Assembly: GCA_937916845.1 (NCBI GenBank)
Contig: CALFSK010000005.1
Span: 1-17,308 of the forward strand
Source of the DNA: an uncultured Lactobacillus sp.
GTDB lineage: Bacteria; Bacillota; Bacilli; Lactobacillales; Lactobacillaceae
Length of the DNA stretch: 17,308 bases
Reading direction: 5' to 3'
Of the stretch, positions 7,453 through 14,559 are shown piece after piece. Each line of letters opens with the position of its first letter. Position 1 is the first letter of the stretch. Both the position numbers and the translations under genes were made by a program. The notes beneath the pieces were generated by a model, which was not told the DNA's origin, ran no database searches, and saw only the letters and a program-made list of their open reading frames with translations.

Positions 7453-8538
7453 ATGATGACTGAAAAACAATTTTATCATGTTCAAAGTGACGTGATGATT
7501 CTATCAGTTGGTTTGATTGTCTTCGGGTATACCGGACCTAATGGGGTTTTTAACTTCTTAGAACAAGCACCTGACGTCTTCTTTTACCCGCAGTTGCTCA
7601 TTGCAACTATTACGACTGCGGGTTCTAGCCTATTGATGATGGCCTTGGGTGCACAACAGTTACGACAACCAGAATATTTGTTATCGAAATTAGTACGCTT
7701 AATTATGTTTATCATTGTTGGAATTACGATTTTTTCATTTGTTTTTTACGTTGAGGAAGTGTTGCTGACAAAGGTTGTCATTCGTTTCAGCTTCAGCAAC
7801 TACTTAGCCACGTTGGCGGAAGCACCAGATAGTTTTTATTATGTAATTTACGAAATCTTAGGCTTCTTTGTCACTTTGCCATTGCTACGTACCCTTGCAA
7901 TTCACATGCATTCGGCTGAAATTAAGTATTTGTTTTGGATTCAATTGATTTTTATCGGTTTAATCCCTATTTTATTATATTATACTGGATTAACAAAAAT
8001 TAGCATTACCTCACCAATTGCGGTAACCAATGGATGCTACTTTACTTTAATGGGTTTTTGGTTAAGTCAGCGCGGTTTTATTCGTAAAATAACTCGTGAA
8101 CAATTGCTAATTGCTTGGTTATTGACGGTTTGTTGTTATGCAGTGATGATTTCGACTATTATGTATCAAGCTAATTTTACCCACAACTACGAGTTAATCG
8201 GTAATCTGCCGTTTTCACAGACTTTACAAGCCATTCCTTGTTTGACTGTATGGCTAACAATCACAGCCCGAGTTTTGAATAAGCCAAGTTTAAAAGAACC
8301 ACGTCGGAATAACTTTTTAAAGATGAGTTATGCGGTATTGTTGATGACTGGGATTGTATTGTCTCCATTGCAATTTATCTCACAGCTCCTACGACCGTTG
8401 ATTGGAATCTGGTGGAGTGGGTTAGTCTGGGTTTTATGTACACTCGTTATTAGCTATATGATTGTTATTTTGTTACAGTGGGTACCGTGGTTTCACACAT
8501 TTTTTCCAAACTTATTTTATCGTCCAATCAGCCGTTAG
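7453..8538 (+). CDS. Acyltransferase-3-like integral membrane protein lacking the catalytic histidine
   Basis: About 361 residues, around ten membrane segments. The order of features follows the acyltransferase-3 (OafA/WecH-type) family: a hydrophobic start, a SLLMMALGAQQLRQPEYLLSKLVRLIMF stretch like the family's SGYL...R..RL.P segment (in parts: SLLMMALGAQQLRQPEY, LLSKLVRLIMF), and FYYVIYEILGFFVTLPLLR like the W[FY]L...L..PLL[RH] helix. The R/D...G.A...V...H signature seen at the N-terminus of active members is not present; instead there is DVMILSVGLIVFGYTG. It may be a non-catalytic partner of the next gene's product, an acceptor carrier or a diverged enzyme. Start: ATG 7453 has GGAGG at 7441-7445 with a 7-base spacer. 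An in-frame GTG at 7438 has GGAGG only 1 base away and is unlikely. Confidence 0.6.
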   Translation: MMTEKQFYHVQSDVMILSVGLIVFGYTGPNGVFNFLEQAPDVFFYPQLLIATITTAGSSLLMMALGAQQLRQPEYLLSKLVRLIMFIIVGITIFSFVFYVEEVLLTKVVIRFSFSNYLATLAEAPDSFYYVIYEILGFFVTLPLLRTLAIHMHSAEIKYLFWIQLIFIGLIPILLYYTGLTKISITSPIAVTNGCYFTLMGFWLSQRGFIRKITREQLLIAWLLTVCCYAVMISTIMYQANFTHNYELIGNLPFSQTLQAIPCLTVWLTITARVLNKPSLKEPRRNNFLKMSYAVLLMTGIVLSPLQFISQLLRPLIGIWWSGLVWVLCTLVISYMIVILLQWVPWFHTFFPNLFYRPISR

Positions 8539-8553
8539 GAGTGACAAGTAAGA

Positions 8554-9615
8554 ATGGCAAAAAAAAGAATACAGTGGATTGATTTCGCAAGGGGCATTGC
8601 GATTTTAGCAGTAATTGTAGGGCATACATTGGGACCGTATACAGGACAATTTTTTGGCAGTTTTATCTTTGCTTTTCACATGCCCATTTTTTTTGTCTTA
8701 AGTGGTTATTTATATCACCAAAGAACTATTATCAAAGAATTTAAGCACAGTACCATTAATTTGTTAATCCCATATGTAACGACTACCGTAGTAGTTTTAA
8801 TCGTTAACTGGGTGGCGTTACAAATGCCTAGTAATATTGTGATTAAGCCGTTTTTTTTGTCTACGAGGGAGGGGCTTCTTGCGATGCTCTATGGTGCTGG
8901 TTCCGATGTTTTAAACCCTTGGGGATGGCATGTTCCTGTAATTGGGGCTATCTGGTTTTTACTCAGTATGTTCATTAGTGTTCAACTGTTTAATGGCTTG
9001 CTGTTGGTAACGCGTAAAATGAAATATGTTCAAACGGCTCGAAGTGGATTAGTTTTATTGCTGGCGACGGTTGGAGGACTTTTGGGTCGCTGGGCCTACT
9101 TGCCATGGGCTTTTAACGCAGCATTATTATCCCAAATTTTTTTATACGCAGGCTACTTAATTAGACAAAACCATTTGCTAGATCGAATAGAAAATACTTG
9201 GTACGTAGTATTTGGATTTGCTTGGTTATTGAGTGCTTTTCAAGGTTATTTCTCCCTAAATGTGCCGGCTTCACCTAATTTAGTCATTAGTGTTTTAGGT
9301 GGAATTGGTGCTAGTCTAGTAATCATTAAGGGATGCATTTGGCTAGATCATTTTCAAAACAGCTTTGCAATAAATTTATTGGCTCAATATGGACGACTAT
9401 CACTGATTATTCTCTGTTTTCACTTAATTGACCTAGAAGTAATAGGTATTGGAAACTGGGTATATGGGGGCTTATTACCTGTTGTTGGCAGTTTACTAGC
9501 AACTATTATAACTATTATTTATAGAATCGGATTTGCTACCTTCTGGATGGTAATTGTACCTAAAATTCCGATTATTCGAGTCGGCTTTTTTCCGCGAAAA
9601 TACTTTTTTGAGTGA
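8554..9615 (+). CDS. Acyltransferase-3 family membrane O-acyltransferase
   Basis: A 353-residue protein of about ten membrane helices with the intact acyltransferase-3 signature: WIDFARGIAILAVIVGHTLG (residues 8-27) containing the RG.AI...V..GH motif with the likely catalytic His24, then FAFHMPIFFVLSGYLYH (about 39-56) and the IWFLLSMF helix further on. Such enzymes transfer acetyl or other acyl groups to sugars of lipid-linked or surface polysaccharide, so this one probably decorates the capsule repeat unit. It starts 15 bases after the previous stop. AGGAGT at 8536-8541 overlaps that stop codon, consistent with coupled expression. The acyl group and target sugar cannot be told from the sequence. 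Confidence 0.88.
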   Translation: MAKKRIQWIDFARGIAILAVIVGHTLGPYTGQFFGSFIFAFHMPIFFVLSGYLYHQRTIIKEFKHSTINLLIPYVTTTVVVLIVNWVALQMPSNIVIKPFFLSTREGLLAMLYGAGSDVLNPWGWHVPVIGAIWFLLSMFISVQLFNGLLLVTRKMKYVQTARSGLVLLLATVGGLLGRWAYLPWAFNAALLSQIFLYAGYLIRQNHLLDRIENTWYVVFGFAWLLSAFQGYFSLNVPASPNLVISVLGGIGASLVIIKGCIWLDHFQNSFAINLLAQYGRLSLIILCFHLIDLEVIGIGNWVYGGLLPVVGSLLATIITIIYRIGFATFWMVIVPKIPIIRVGFFPRKYFFE

Positions 9616-9617
9616 AA

Positions 9618-9655
9618 CCTTAGTATATACAATACAGTAATATTAAGGCTTTATT
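9618..9655 (+). terminator. Putative weak Rho-independent terminator after the acyltransferase
   Basis: CCTTAGTAT (9618-9626) pairs with ATATTAAGG (9640-9648) through nine positions with one G-U pair, followed by CTTTATTTTT. The stem is AT-rich, so it is probably leaky and may let some transcription continue into the DUF4422 gene. No convincing separate promoter was found before that gene. Confidence 0.45.
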
Positions 9656-9771
9656 TTTATAACTAAGCCAGTTATATTTAATGATGAAAGATAATTGAAA
9701 AATTAAAGAGATTAATGTCACATGTCAATTTTAAACATTAGAAACTATAACATTACTAGAGGCGCTGGACA

Positions 9772-10548
9772 ATGAATGTAAAAATCTATATTGCTACGCA
9801 CAAACTGTATCAAATGCCAGCCAGTAATATGTATCAACCAATTTTTTTGGGTGCCACTATTCACAGTGGCATACCGTTACATTATCAGCCAGATAACGCG
9901 GGGGACAATATCTCGGAAAAAAATCCAAATTTTAATGAGTTAACTGCAATTTACTGGATCTGGAAAAATTGTCATGCGGATGTGAAGGGAATCGTTCAAT
10001 ATCGGCGGTATTTAGCAGCTGATCCAAAACAGCAATTAAATGGTATTCTCAGTGAGGCTGACATTGAGCAACTATTGGCTCAACGAGACGTAATCGTTCC
10101 TAAGAAGCGTAATTACTATATCGAAACCAATTACTCTCACTATATTCACGCACATCATCAGGAACCATTGGATACGGTTCGGCAGGTGATTGTATCGGAT
10201 TATCCGGACTATTTGGCGGATTATGATCGACTAATGCACAAGACGTCAGCACACATGTTTAATATGATGATTATGCCAGCTAAACACTTTGATGCCTATG
10301 CGCAGTGGCTTTTTTCGATTTTGTTCAAAGTCGAATCGATGGTTGATATTTCTAATTATGATCAACGTGAGACCCGAGTTTTTGGCTACTTATCAGAACT
10401 CTTGTTGGATGTTTGGCTCACTCATCAGCAGTTATCCTGTGCCGAAGTACCCGTGATGTACATGGAAAAACAACAATTACCGGTTAAAGCGTACAATTTA
10501 CTAAAGCGTAAGTTTTTCCCACAAGCGACTAAGCGGACTCATTTTTAA
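9772..10548 (+). CDS. DUF4422 capsular polysaccharide glycosyltransferase
   Basis: A 258-residue soluble protein of the DUF4422 family, small glycosyltransferases found in exopolysaccharide and capsule clusters. Family hallmarks are visible in order: KIYIATHK (4-11), GDNISEKNPNFNELTAIYWIWKN in the N-terminal third (in parts: DNAGDNISEKNPNFNELTAI, YWIWKN), the GIVQYRRYL motif (73-81), VPKKRNYYIETNYSHYIHAHH (about 104-124; key parts VPKKR and YSHYIHAHH), and a late FNMMIMPA. In published family descriptions the QYRRY segment and the DN.GDNIS loop are conserved; the exact catalytic residues are not something I can assign. It probably adds a side-chain or late sugar to the repeat unit. AGAGG at 9758-9762 precedes the ATG by 9 bases. 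It is set apart from the rest of the operon by 156 bases. Confidence 0.85.
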   Translation: MNVKIYIATHKLYQMPASNMYQPIFLGATIHSGIPLHYQPDNAGDNISEKNPNFNELTAIYWIWKNCHADVKGIVQYRRYLAADPKQQLNGILSEADIEQLLAQRDVIVPKKRNYYIETNYSHYIHAHHQEPLDTVRQVIVSDYPDYLADYDRLMHKTSAHMFNMMIMPAKHFDAYAQWLFSILFKVESMVDISNYDQRETRVFGYLSELLLDVWLTHQQLSCAEVPVMYMEKQQLPVKAYNLLKRKFFPQATKRTHF

Positions 10549-10563
10549 AGTGCTGAAATATAA

Positions 10564-10612
10564 CTAAATAACACCACTTTCCTAAGCTCAACCGGAAAGT
10601 GGTGTTATTTAG
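10564..10612. terminator. Bidirectional Rho-independent terminator between convergent genes
   Basis: CTAAATAACACCACTTTCC (10564-10582) and its exact inverse at 10594-10612 form a perfect 19-bp stem with an 11-base loop. The stem ends carry A and T runs on both strands. It lies between the convergent DUF4422 and flippase genes and should stop transcription from both sides. Confidence 0.88.
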
Positions 10613-10627
10613 TATGATCAGATCAGA

Positions 10628-12052
10628 TTAACGAGCCTGACTGTTTTTAATGTGTTTTAAGGTGTGCCAAATGGGTGGTCTTGTAAAGAGTAGCATAATC
10701 AGGTAAATAATGATACCGAGCCCAATTTGAAGAAGTAAATTTTTAAAAGAAGCCTGCATTGACCGATTTAAATAATAAATCACGCCAAACATGATGGCAC
10801 CAGATAATAAATATTTACTCCAACCACCAATCAGTGGCTTAAAGGCCAATTGATGACGGGTGATGAATAGTTGATAACCCGTCACACACGCTTCAGAAAT
10901 TAAGGTGGCTAGCATCGCCCCTCTGACACCTAATAGCAGGATTAAGGGGATATTGCATAGGATGTTAACAAGGGCCCCAAGCGTGACTGAAATTGTAAAT
11001 AATTTAGTTTGACGAGTTGGGAGTAAGTATTGTTGGCCAAGGACGTTGCTAATTCCGATTAGAATGACAATTGGTGCCTCAATCATAAGGAGTAAGTCCA
11101 CGCTTGTAAATGATTTGCCAAAGAACAATGGGGCCAACGTGGTCGCAACGCCTGCAATCCCAAAAGCCATCGGAACGGCAATACAGAGAACGATATCAAA
11201 AGAGACGTAGAGATAATTTTTAACTTTGTCGAGTTGTCGTTTCATGTACAAGTTAGCGATGCGTGGTAGCATGACGGTTCCAGTTGCTGTGACCAGCGCC
11301 AAAACTATCTTGATCAGTTTATCTGAGTAGTCGTAAAAACCAGCGGATCGCACGGAATCCAACTGCCAGAGCATGGTCTTGTTGAGTGCCAAGTAGACGG
11401 TTGTTGCAATCTGTGGAATGAAGAGTGCAAGTGATGAACGCAAATGGCGAAAAATGTGCAATTGTGACCAATCGGGTCGGTCGACACTGTGTTTCAAATA
11501 GGGCCACAGTGTTAAGTTCCCGATTAACTGTGATCCGGATAAAATTAGTATATAGATGCCAGTATCTTGGCGGGTTCTGACAAAAATAAAAATCAATGCA
11601 AGCGAAACGAGCTTGACGAGGGTGTTCCGCAAGACCGTTTTTTTAAAGTCTTCAATCCCCATAAAGTACCACGAAATATCGAAAGCACCCGCAATAATAT
11701 AAAAAGATTGATAGAGAAAATAAATACGAAATTGATGTTCGAGTAGAAGGAAAACTAGAAATGCTAAATAGGCGGTACTAATGGTGATTAGCTGTAATAT
11801 TTCAATTTCCCAAAAAGTTTTTGAACGGGTGGTACGATTGTCACGAATAAACGCAATTTCCCGGTTGCCGTAGATCGTAATCCCAACGGTACCAAATAAT
11901 AAGAAGTAAGTAATGACTGAGTTGGTCGAAGCATTAATCCCAACGCCGGTTGGTCCTAAAACGCGCGAAATATACGGTACGGTTAATAGCGGCGTTAACA
12001 ATATGAGGATATTGTAGCCTGCAGTGTAAAAATAATTTTTGACGATATGCAT
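10628..12052 (-). CDS. Wzx-type polysaccharide flippase (PST/MOP family)
   Basis: A 474-residue protein with about twelve to fourteen membrane segments, starting MHIVKNYFYTAGYNILILLT and containing the PYISRVLGPTGVG motif early on, typical of Wzx/RfbX exporters of the MOP superfamily. It should flip undecaprenyl-linked repeat units across the membrane for the polymerase. Start choice: ATG at 12052 has AAGGAG with a 7-base spacer. An in-frame ATG at 12112 would add 20 residues but has no good ribosome binding site, and that extension contains the Shine-Dalgarno itself. The gene is transcribed against the main operon and toward a shared terminator. A separate promoter is likely in 12053-12240, but I could not fix one. 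Confidence 0.9.
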   Translation of the reverse strand: MHIVKNYFYTAGYNILILLTPLLTVPYISRVLGPTGVGINASTNSVITYFLLFGTVGITIYGNREIAFIRDNRTTRSKTFWEIEILQLITISTAYLAFLVFLLLEHQFRIYFLYQSFYIIAGAFDISWYFMGIEDFKKTVLRNTLVKLVSLALIFIFVRTRQDTGIYILILSGSQLIGNLTLWPYLKHSVDRPDWSQLHIFRHLRSSLALFIPQIATTVYLALNKTMLWQLDSVRSAGFYDYSDKLIKIVLALVTATGTVMLPRIANLYMKRQLDKVKNYLYVSFDIVLCIAVPMAFGIAGVATTLAPLFFGKSFTSVDLLLMIEAPIVILIGISNVLGQQYLLPTRQTKLFTISVTLGALVNILCNIPLILLLGVRGAMLATLISEACVTGYQLFITRHQLAFKPLIGGWSKYLLSGAIMFGVIYYLNRSMQASFKNLLLQIGLGIIIYLIMLLFTRPPIWHTLKHIKNSQAR

Positions 12053-12244
12053 AGCAGAACTCCTTGCTTCAGTTAGGCGATTAGCCAGTACAAATGCCTG
12101 TGATAAGGCCATTGTAGCATAGGTCTATGGGCGTCGGTAGTGAGTTCGTTCGGATAGCGACTGTTATTAACAAACTAGTATTCTGATTTGATTTTTGAGC
12201 TTATCAATAGTTGTTTTTAACCTATTTTAAAATTATTTTCAATA
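12053..12244. other. Leader region of the flippase gene
   Basis: About 190 bases, AT-rich in the half near the priming transferase. It must hold the flippase promoter if the terminator at 12245-12273 is efficient, but no pair close to consensus stands out. No coding frame is supported apart from the unlikely N-terminal extension of the flippase. Confidence 0.35.
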
Positions 12245-12273
12245 TAAAAAGCGACCGATAATAATCAGTCGCT
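12245..12273 (-). terminator. Rho-independent terminator of the priming transferase gene
   Basis: On the minus strand AGCGACTGAT, loop TATT, ATCGGTCGCT forms a 10-bp stem with one G-U pair, directly followed by TTTTTATA. It starts 14 bases after the stop codon of the gene at 12288-12965, and separates it from the flippase gene. Confidence 0.85.
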
Positions 12274-12287
12274 CAAGCATTCGTTAA

Positions 12288-12965
12288 TTAATATGCACCG
12301 TTTGGATGGATCATTACACCAACGGTTTTTAATAGGACGTACAAATCGAAAGTAACACTCCGACGGGAGATATAAACTAAGTCAAGTTTAACCATTTCGT
12401 CAAAGCCTACACTGTTACGGACCGTGGCCTGCCAGAGTCCAGTACAGCCTGGTTTAACGGTTAGCCGTTGTTTATCGTAATCCGTATATTCTGCAACTTC
12501 ACGTGGCAATGGTGGACGCGGGCCAACCAAGCTCATTTGCCCTAACAAAACGTTTAAAAGTTGCGGTAGTTCGTCGATGCTATACTTACGAATGAAGCGA
12601 CCGGTTTTTGTAACCCGGGGATCATCGTGCATCTTGAACATGGCACCGTCAACATCACTTTCTTTTAGTAACTTGTTTAATAGCTCGTCGGCATTTGAAA
12701 CCATTGAGCGAAATTTGTACATTTTAAACGGGATTTCCCCTTGGCCTAAGCGGGTCTGTGAATAGAAAACGCTCCCCCGAGGGTCTTCTACCTTGATTGC
12801 AATAGCAACGACTAGAAAAAGTGGTGAAAGGATTACTAAGCCACACGCACTAGCAATAAAGTCAAAAACACGTTTAACAAGCCGATAACCGTAGCGACGG
12901 TGTTGATGAGTCACATCAATCGTAATCGGCCTGATTTCTCGTTCTTTGTATTCCATGAGTAACAC
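12288..12965 (-). CDS. Undecaprenyl-phosphate sugar-1-phosphate transferase (priming phosphoglycosyltransferase)
   Basis: A 225-residue monotopic phosphoglycosyltransferase of the bacterial sugar transferase family. It transfers a sugar-1-phosphate from a UDP-sugar to undecaprenyl phosphate, the first step of repeat-unit assembly. Seen in order: a basic KRVFDF segment leading into the single re-entrant hydrophobic helix (about 33-57), FYSQTRLGQGEIPFKMYKFRSM (key parts: QTRLG, YKFRSM), DDPRVTKTGRFIRKYSIDELPQ with the catalytic Asp-Glu pair at 131-132, LVGPRPPLP and VKPGCTGLWQ. It is the short PglC-like form without the N-terminal membrane bundle of WbaP/WcaJ. The GTG start at 12965 has AAGGA upstream. 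ATG 12956 (222 residues) has AGGG and is also possible. It is a single-gene unit with its own promoter and terminator. Confidence 0.92.
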   Translation of the reverse strand: MLLMEYKEREIRPITIDVTHQHRRYGYRLVKRVFDFIASACGLVILSPLFLVVAIAIKVEDPRGSVFYSQTRLGQGEIPFKMYKFRSMVSNADELLNKLLKESDVDGAMFKMHDDPRVTKTGRFIRKYSIDELPQLLNVLLGQMSLVGPRPPLPREVAEYTDYDKQRLTVKPGCTGLWQATVRNSVGFDEMVKLDLVYISRRSVTFDLYVLLKTVGVMIHPNGAY

Positions 12966-13074
12966 CCTATGCTTCCTTTTAATATTCCCCCGTAAATTTA
13001 TAACCGGAGTGGGTATATTACCAATTGAATGGTAATGCTGGTTTGAAACAGCCTGTCTGATACATAACCATAAG

Positions 13075-13103
13075 ATTATAATACAAAACTATATCTAAGT
13101 AAA
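13075..13103 (-). promoter_or_regulatory. Sigma-A promoter of the priming transferase gene
   Basis: On the minus strand TTTACT (13103-13098) and TATAAT (13080-13075) are spaced by 17 bases, with a perfect -10 box. It lies about 110 bases upstream of the start codon, giving a leader of roughly 100 bases that includes a GGTAAT-rich stretch of no assigned function. Confidence 0.7.
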
Positions 13104-13128
13104 TGTTGATATGATTGGCTATAGTTTT
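13085..13128. repeat. 9-bp inverted repeat around the -35 region of the priming transferase promoter
   Basis: AAAACTATA (13085-13093) and TATAGTTTT (13120-13128) are exact inverse copies 26 bases apart. One arm lies in the spacer of the minus-strand promoter and the other upstream of its -35 box. It could be a pair of half-sites for a regulator. Only the repeat is seen; AT-rich sequence makes chance occurrence plausible. Confidence 0.4.
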
Positions 13129-13280
13129 ACCATTGCTTAGATTCATTATAGCAAAAATTATTTTTTTGAAAACTAATAATTCTAGTTCAAGAATAGTTAG
13201 TTAAAAAAACACCCAGAATTTGTTTATACTATATTATTACCTATTTGGGGTGCTTAGTCAATTTTTGCCAGTAGTAGGTA

Positions 13281-13298
13281 TGAATTTCAAGAAATTCA
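13281..13298. promoter_or_regulatory. Operator-like palindrome upstream of the orphan gene
   Basis: TGAATTTC, two bases, GAAATTCA is a perfect 8+8 inverted repeat lying 58 bases before the ATG at 13357. Its position would suit a repressor or activator site. Its left arm shares ATGAATTTC with the motif upstream of the sigma-factor gene. Function is inferred. Confidence 0.45.
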
Positions 13299-13356
13299 CG
13301 TTACAATTAGACGAGCACTCGAATTCAATAAACTACAGGTAAAGGATGTCACAAAC

Positions 13357-13662
13357 ATGAATGACGACGGGATGACCGTGTTTCCAGCGGATTATAATTC
13401 TTCTTACCATTTGATTTTGAAGCGGGGAACGGACCACTTTGCATATTACTATTTCAAAGTTGATAAGCTTGATCAGCGGGTCATCTTTTATGATGATGTG
13501 GAGCGGAGCGGGATTTCGATTAAAACTCAGATTACACGGACGTTTATGCGTGATTTGGTAAAAGCTATCGATTGGCATCCGGTTGGAAATAGTATCATTG
13601 TTGAGATTTACAATGTCCGTCGTGAAGAATCCAAGGGAACGCGGTTAGCGTGTGATATCTAG
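13357..13662 (+). CDS. Small soluble protein of unknown function (101 residues)
   Basis: An acidic-to-neutral, soluble 101-residue protein without signal peptide or membrane segment. I do not recognise a family. The sequence alternates predicted strands (YHLILKRG, FAYYYFKV, QRVIFYDD, SIIVEIYNV) with one helix (TFMRDLVKAI), which suggests a compact alpha/beta fold. AAAGGA at 13341-13346 precedes the ATG by 10 bases, codon use is like the neighbouring recX side, and a strong terminator follows 10 bases after the stop, so it is most likely a real single-gene unit. It lies between capsule genes and the sigma/ComK-like module, and belongs clearly to neither. Confidence 0.7.
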   Translation: MNDDGMTVFPADYNSSYHLILKRGTDHFAYYYFKVDKLDQRVIFYDDVERSGISIKTQITRTFMRDLVKAIDWHPVGNSIIVEIYNVRREESKGTRLACDI

Positions 13663-13672
13663 GTACATAAAC

Positions 13673-13710
13673 AAGCGTCCCGGTCAGCAATCGCTGACCG
13701 GGACGCTTTT
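13673..13710 (+). terminator. Strong Rho-independent terminator
   Basis: AAGCGTCCCGGTCAGC (13673-13688), a 4-base loop AATC and the exact inverse at 13693-13708 give a 16-bp GC-rich stem followed by TTTT. It ends the orphan gene. On the minus strand the stem is followed by TTGTTTA, so it probably also stops the convergent sigma-factor operon. Confidence 0.9.
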
Positions 13711-13733
13711 AAACTTGTTTAGGGATGATCAGG

Positions 13734-13961
13734 TTATGCCTTTGGAGCTTTAATGATGGGTGTTTCAACCGTTTCGACATACTTAGCGGCTAATGGTTCG
13801 GCGACCAAGTTTTCATTGCCCTTAGTAAACAACTTGGTGGCGGCTAAATCAGCCATGGCCTTGCTGACAACTTCAGGAGTTAGATTGTCGTTAGCGTAGT
13901 GGAGCTTAACGTGGTGGACCTTATTCAAGCTAGTTTTAAAAGTTAAATCGAGTGTTTTCAT
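13734..13961 (-). CDS. DUF2922 family protein
   Basis: A 75-residue protein matching the DUF2922 family: MKTLDLTFKTSLNKVHHVKL strand pair, then YANDNLTPEVVSKAMADLAA with the usual L-T-P-E-x-V...M segment, and a closing VETPIIKAPKA. It has no membrane segment or signal and its function is unknown. It is the last gene of the sigma-factor operon, 20 bases after the DUF1659 gene, with AAGGAGG 9 bases before the ATG. DUF2922 and DUF1659 genes are commonly neighbours in Firmicutes, which from general knowledge suggests a shared role. Confidence 0.85.
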   Translation of the reverse strand: MKTLDLTFKTSLNKVHHVKLHYANDNLTPEVVSKAMADLAATKLFTKGNENLVAEPLAAKYVETVETPIIKAPKA

Positions 13962-13981
13962 TAATTAAGTCCTCCTTGGAT

Positions 13982-14194
13982 TTAAGCGGCAGGGGTTGAC
14001 GTGTACTGGTAGGCGTTGGTGATGTTAGCTGAAACAAAATCGTTTCCAGTCAAGGTTTCCAAAACTTTACCAAAATCGGCTAATTGCTCGTCAGTGGCAT
14101 CCTGAGCGATGGCATTAAACGACTGTTTCCGTTTGACGTCCGTATCAGTTGTCATCAGTACTGCAAGGGTTGCTTTTAACCAAGTCTTTTTCAT
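13982..14194 (-). CDS. DUF1659 family protein
   Basis: A 70-residue protein matching the DUF1659 family: an N-terminal LKATLAVLMTTDTDVKRKQSF strand pair (key parts: KATLAVLM, VKRKQSF), then NAIAQDATDEQLADFGKVLETLTG with the typical helix, and a short C-terminal strand TNAYQYTS. It is small and soluble with no catalytic motif that I can see. It has an excellent ribosome binding site (AGGAGG, 7-base spacer) and is followed by the DUF2922 gene, so the two proteins are probably made together at high level. An 84-base gap separates it from the upstream 64-residue gene and contains a GCTGGCCAGC palindrome (14224-14233). Confidence 0.82.
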   Translation of the reverse strand: MKKTWLKATLAVLMTTDTDVKRKQSFNAIAQDATDEQLADFGKVLETLTGNDFVSANITNAYQYTSTPAA

Positions 14195-14278
14195 GGTAGT
14201 TCCTCCTAGTTTTGTGGTGGTAGGCTGGCCAGCTTACATTAATACTAACGTTTGGCGAGTGGTCGTTGTGCAAGGTAA

Positions 14279-14473
14279 TTAAATCAAAAATTGAATTTGT
14301 TGATCCAATTGAATGGTGACTCCTGGATCCTTTAATAGTGGTGCAATAATCTGTTCCAACTGATTGATTTGGGTGTCAGTAACGGGTGTCGTGGTTGCAA
14401 GGTGTTGCCGGTGATGATTACTGTCAGAAGTGGCAGATTCAATCGTTAGACGGCTGCTTAGCCATTCATGCAT
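14279..14473 (-). CDS. Small protein of unknown function (64 residues) in the sigma-factor operon
   Basis: A 64-residue soluble protein, not recognised. The first half is rich in Ser, His and Thr. The second half, TDTQINQLEQIIAPLLKDPGVTIQLDQQIQFLI, written in parts as TDTQINQLEQIIAPLL and GVTIQLDQQIQFLI, looks like a helix followed by a strand pair. A full AAAGGAGG lies upstream, but with an unusually long 15-base spacer to the ATG caused by an 8-bp tandem duplication. The codon two before the ATG is TAG, so no longer ATG/GTG/TTG form exists. The gene lies between the sigma factor and the DUF1659/DUF2922 pair. It could be a regulator or partner of the sigma factor, but there is no direct evidence. 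Confidence 0.65.
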   Translation of the reverse strand: MHEWLSSRLTIESATSDSNHHRQHLATTTPVTDTQINQLEQIIAPLLKDPGVTIQLDQQIQFLI

Positions 14474-14489
14474 AATCTATCAATCTATC
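14474..14489 (-). repeat. 8-bp tandem duplication in the Shine-Dalgarno spacer
   Basis: AATCTATC occurs twice in direct succession (14474-14481, 14482-14489), reading GATAGATT twice on the coding strand. With both units GGAGG (14493-14489) is 15 bases from the ATG at 14473. With one unit removed the spacer would be 7 bases, the usual optimum. Confidence 0.85.
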
Positions 14490-14559
14490 CTCCTTTGTTA
14501 GACTTTGTAAGAACGCGTCCTACGCCTTAATAACGGCTTGGTAGGTTAATTTGTGCAGG

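Larger units (their letters stand above)
12966..13356. other. Divergent intergenic region between the priming transferase and the small orphan gene
   Basis: About 390 AT-rich bases. It contains the minus-strand promoter at 13075-13103, the 9-bp inverted repeat beside it, and the perfect palindrome at 13281-13298 on the side of the plus-strand gene. No small gene or RNA could be supported. Confidence 0.5.

Noticed and set aside
9723..9751. Promoter for the DUF4422 gene (TATAAC)
   Set aside because: The hexamer at the -35 position is far from consensus, so I could not support a start here.
13201..13256. Terminator or promoter around ACACCC...GGGGTG and TATACT
   Set aside because: The arms pair over only about five bases with a very long loop, and no reasonable -35 box precedes TATACT.
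13333..13578. Minus-strand open frame of 81 codons
   Set aside because: It is antisense to the 101-residue gene, which has a better ribosome binding site and a matching terminator.
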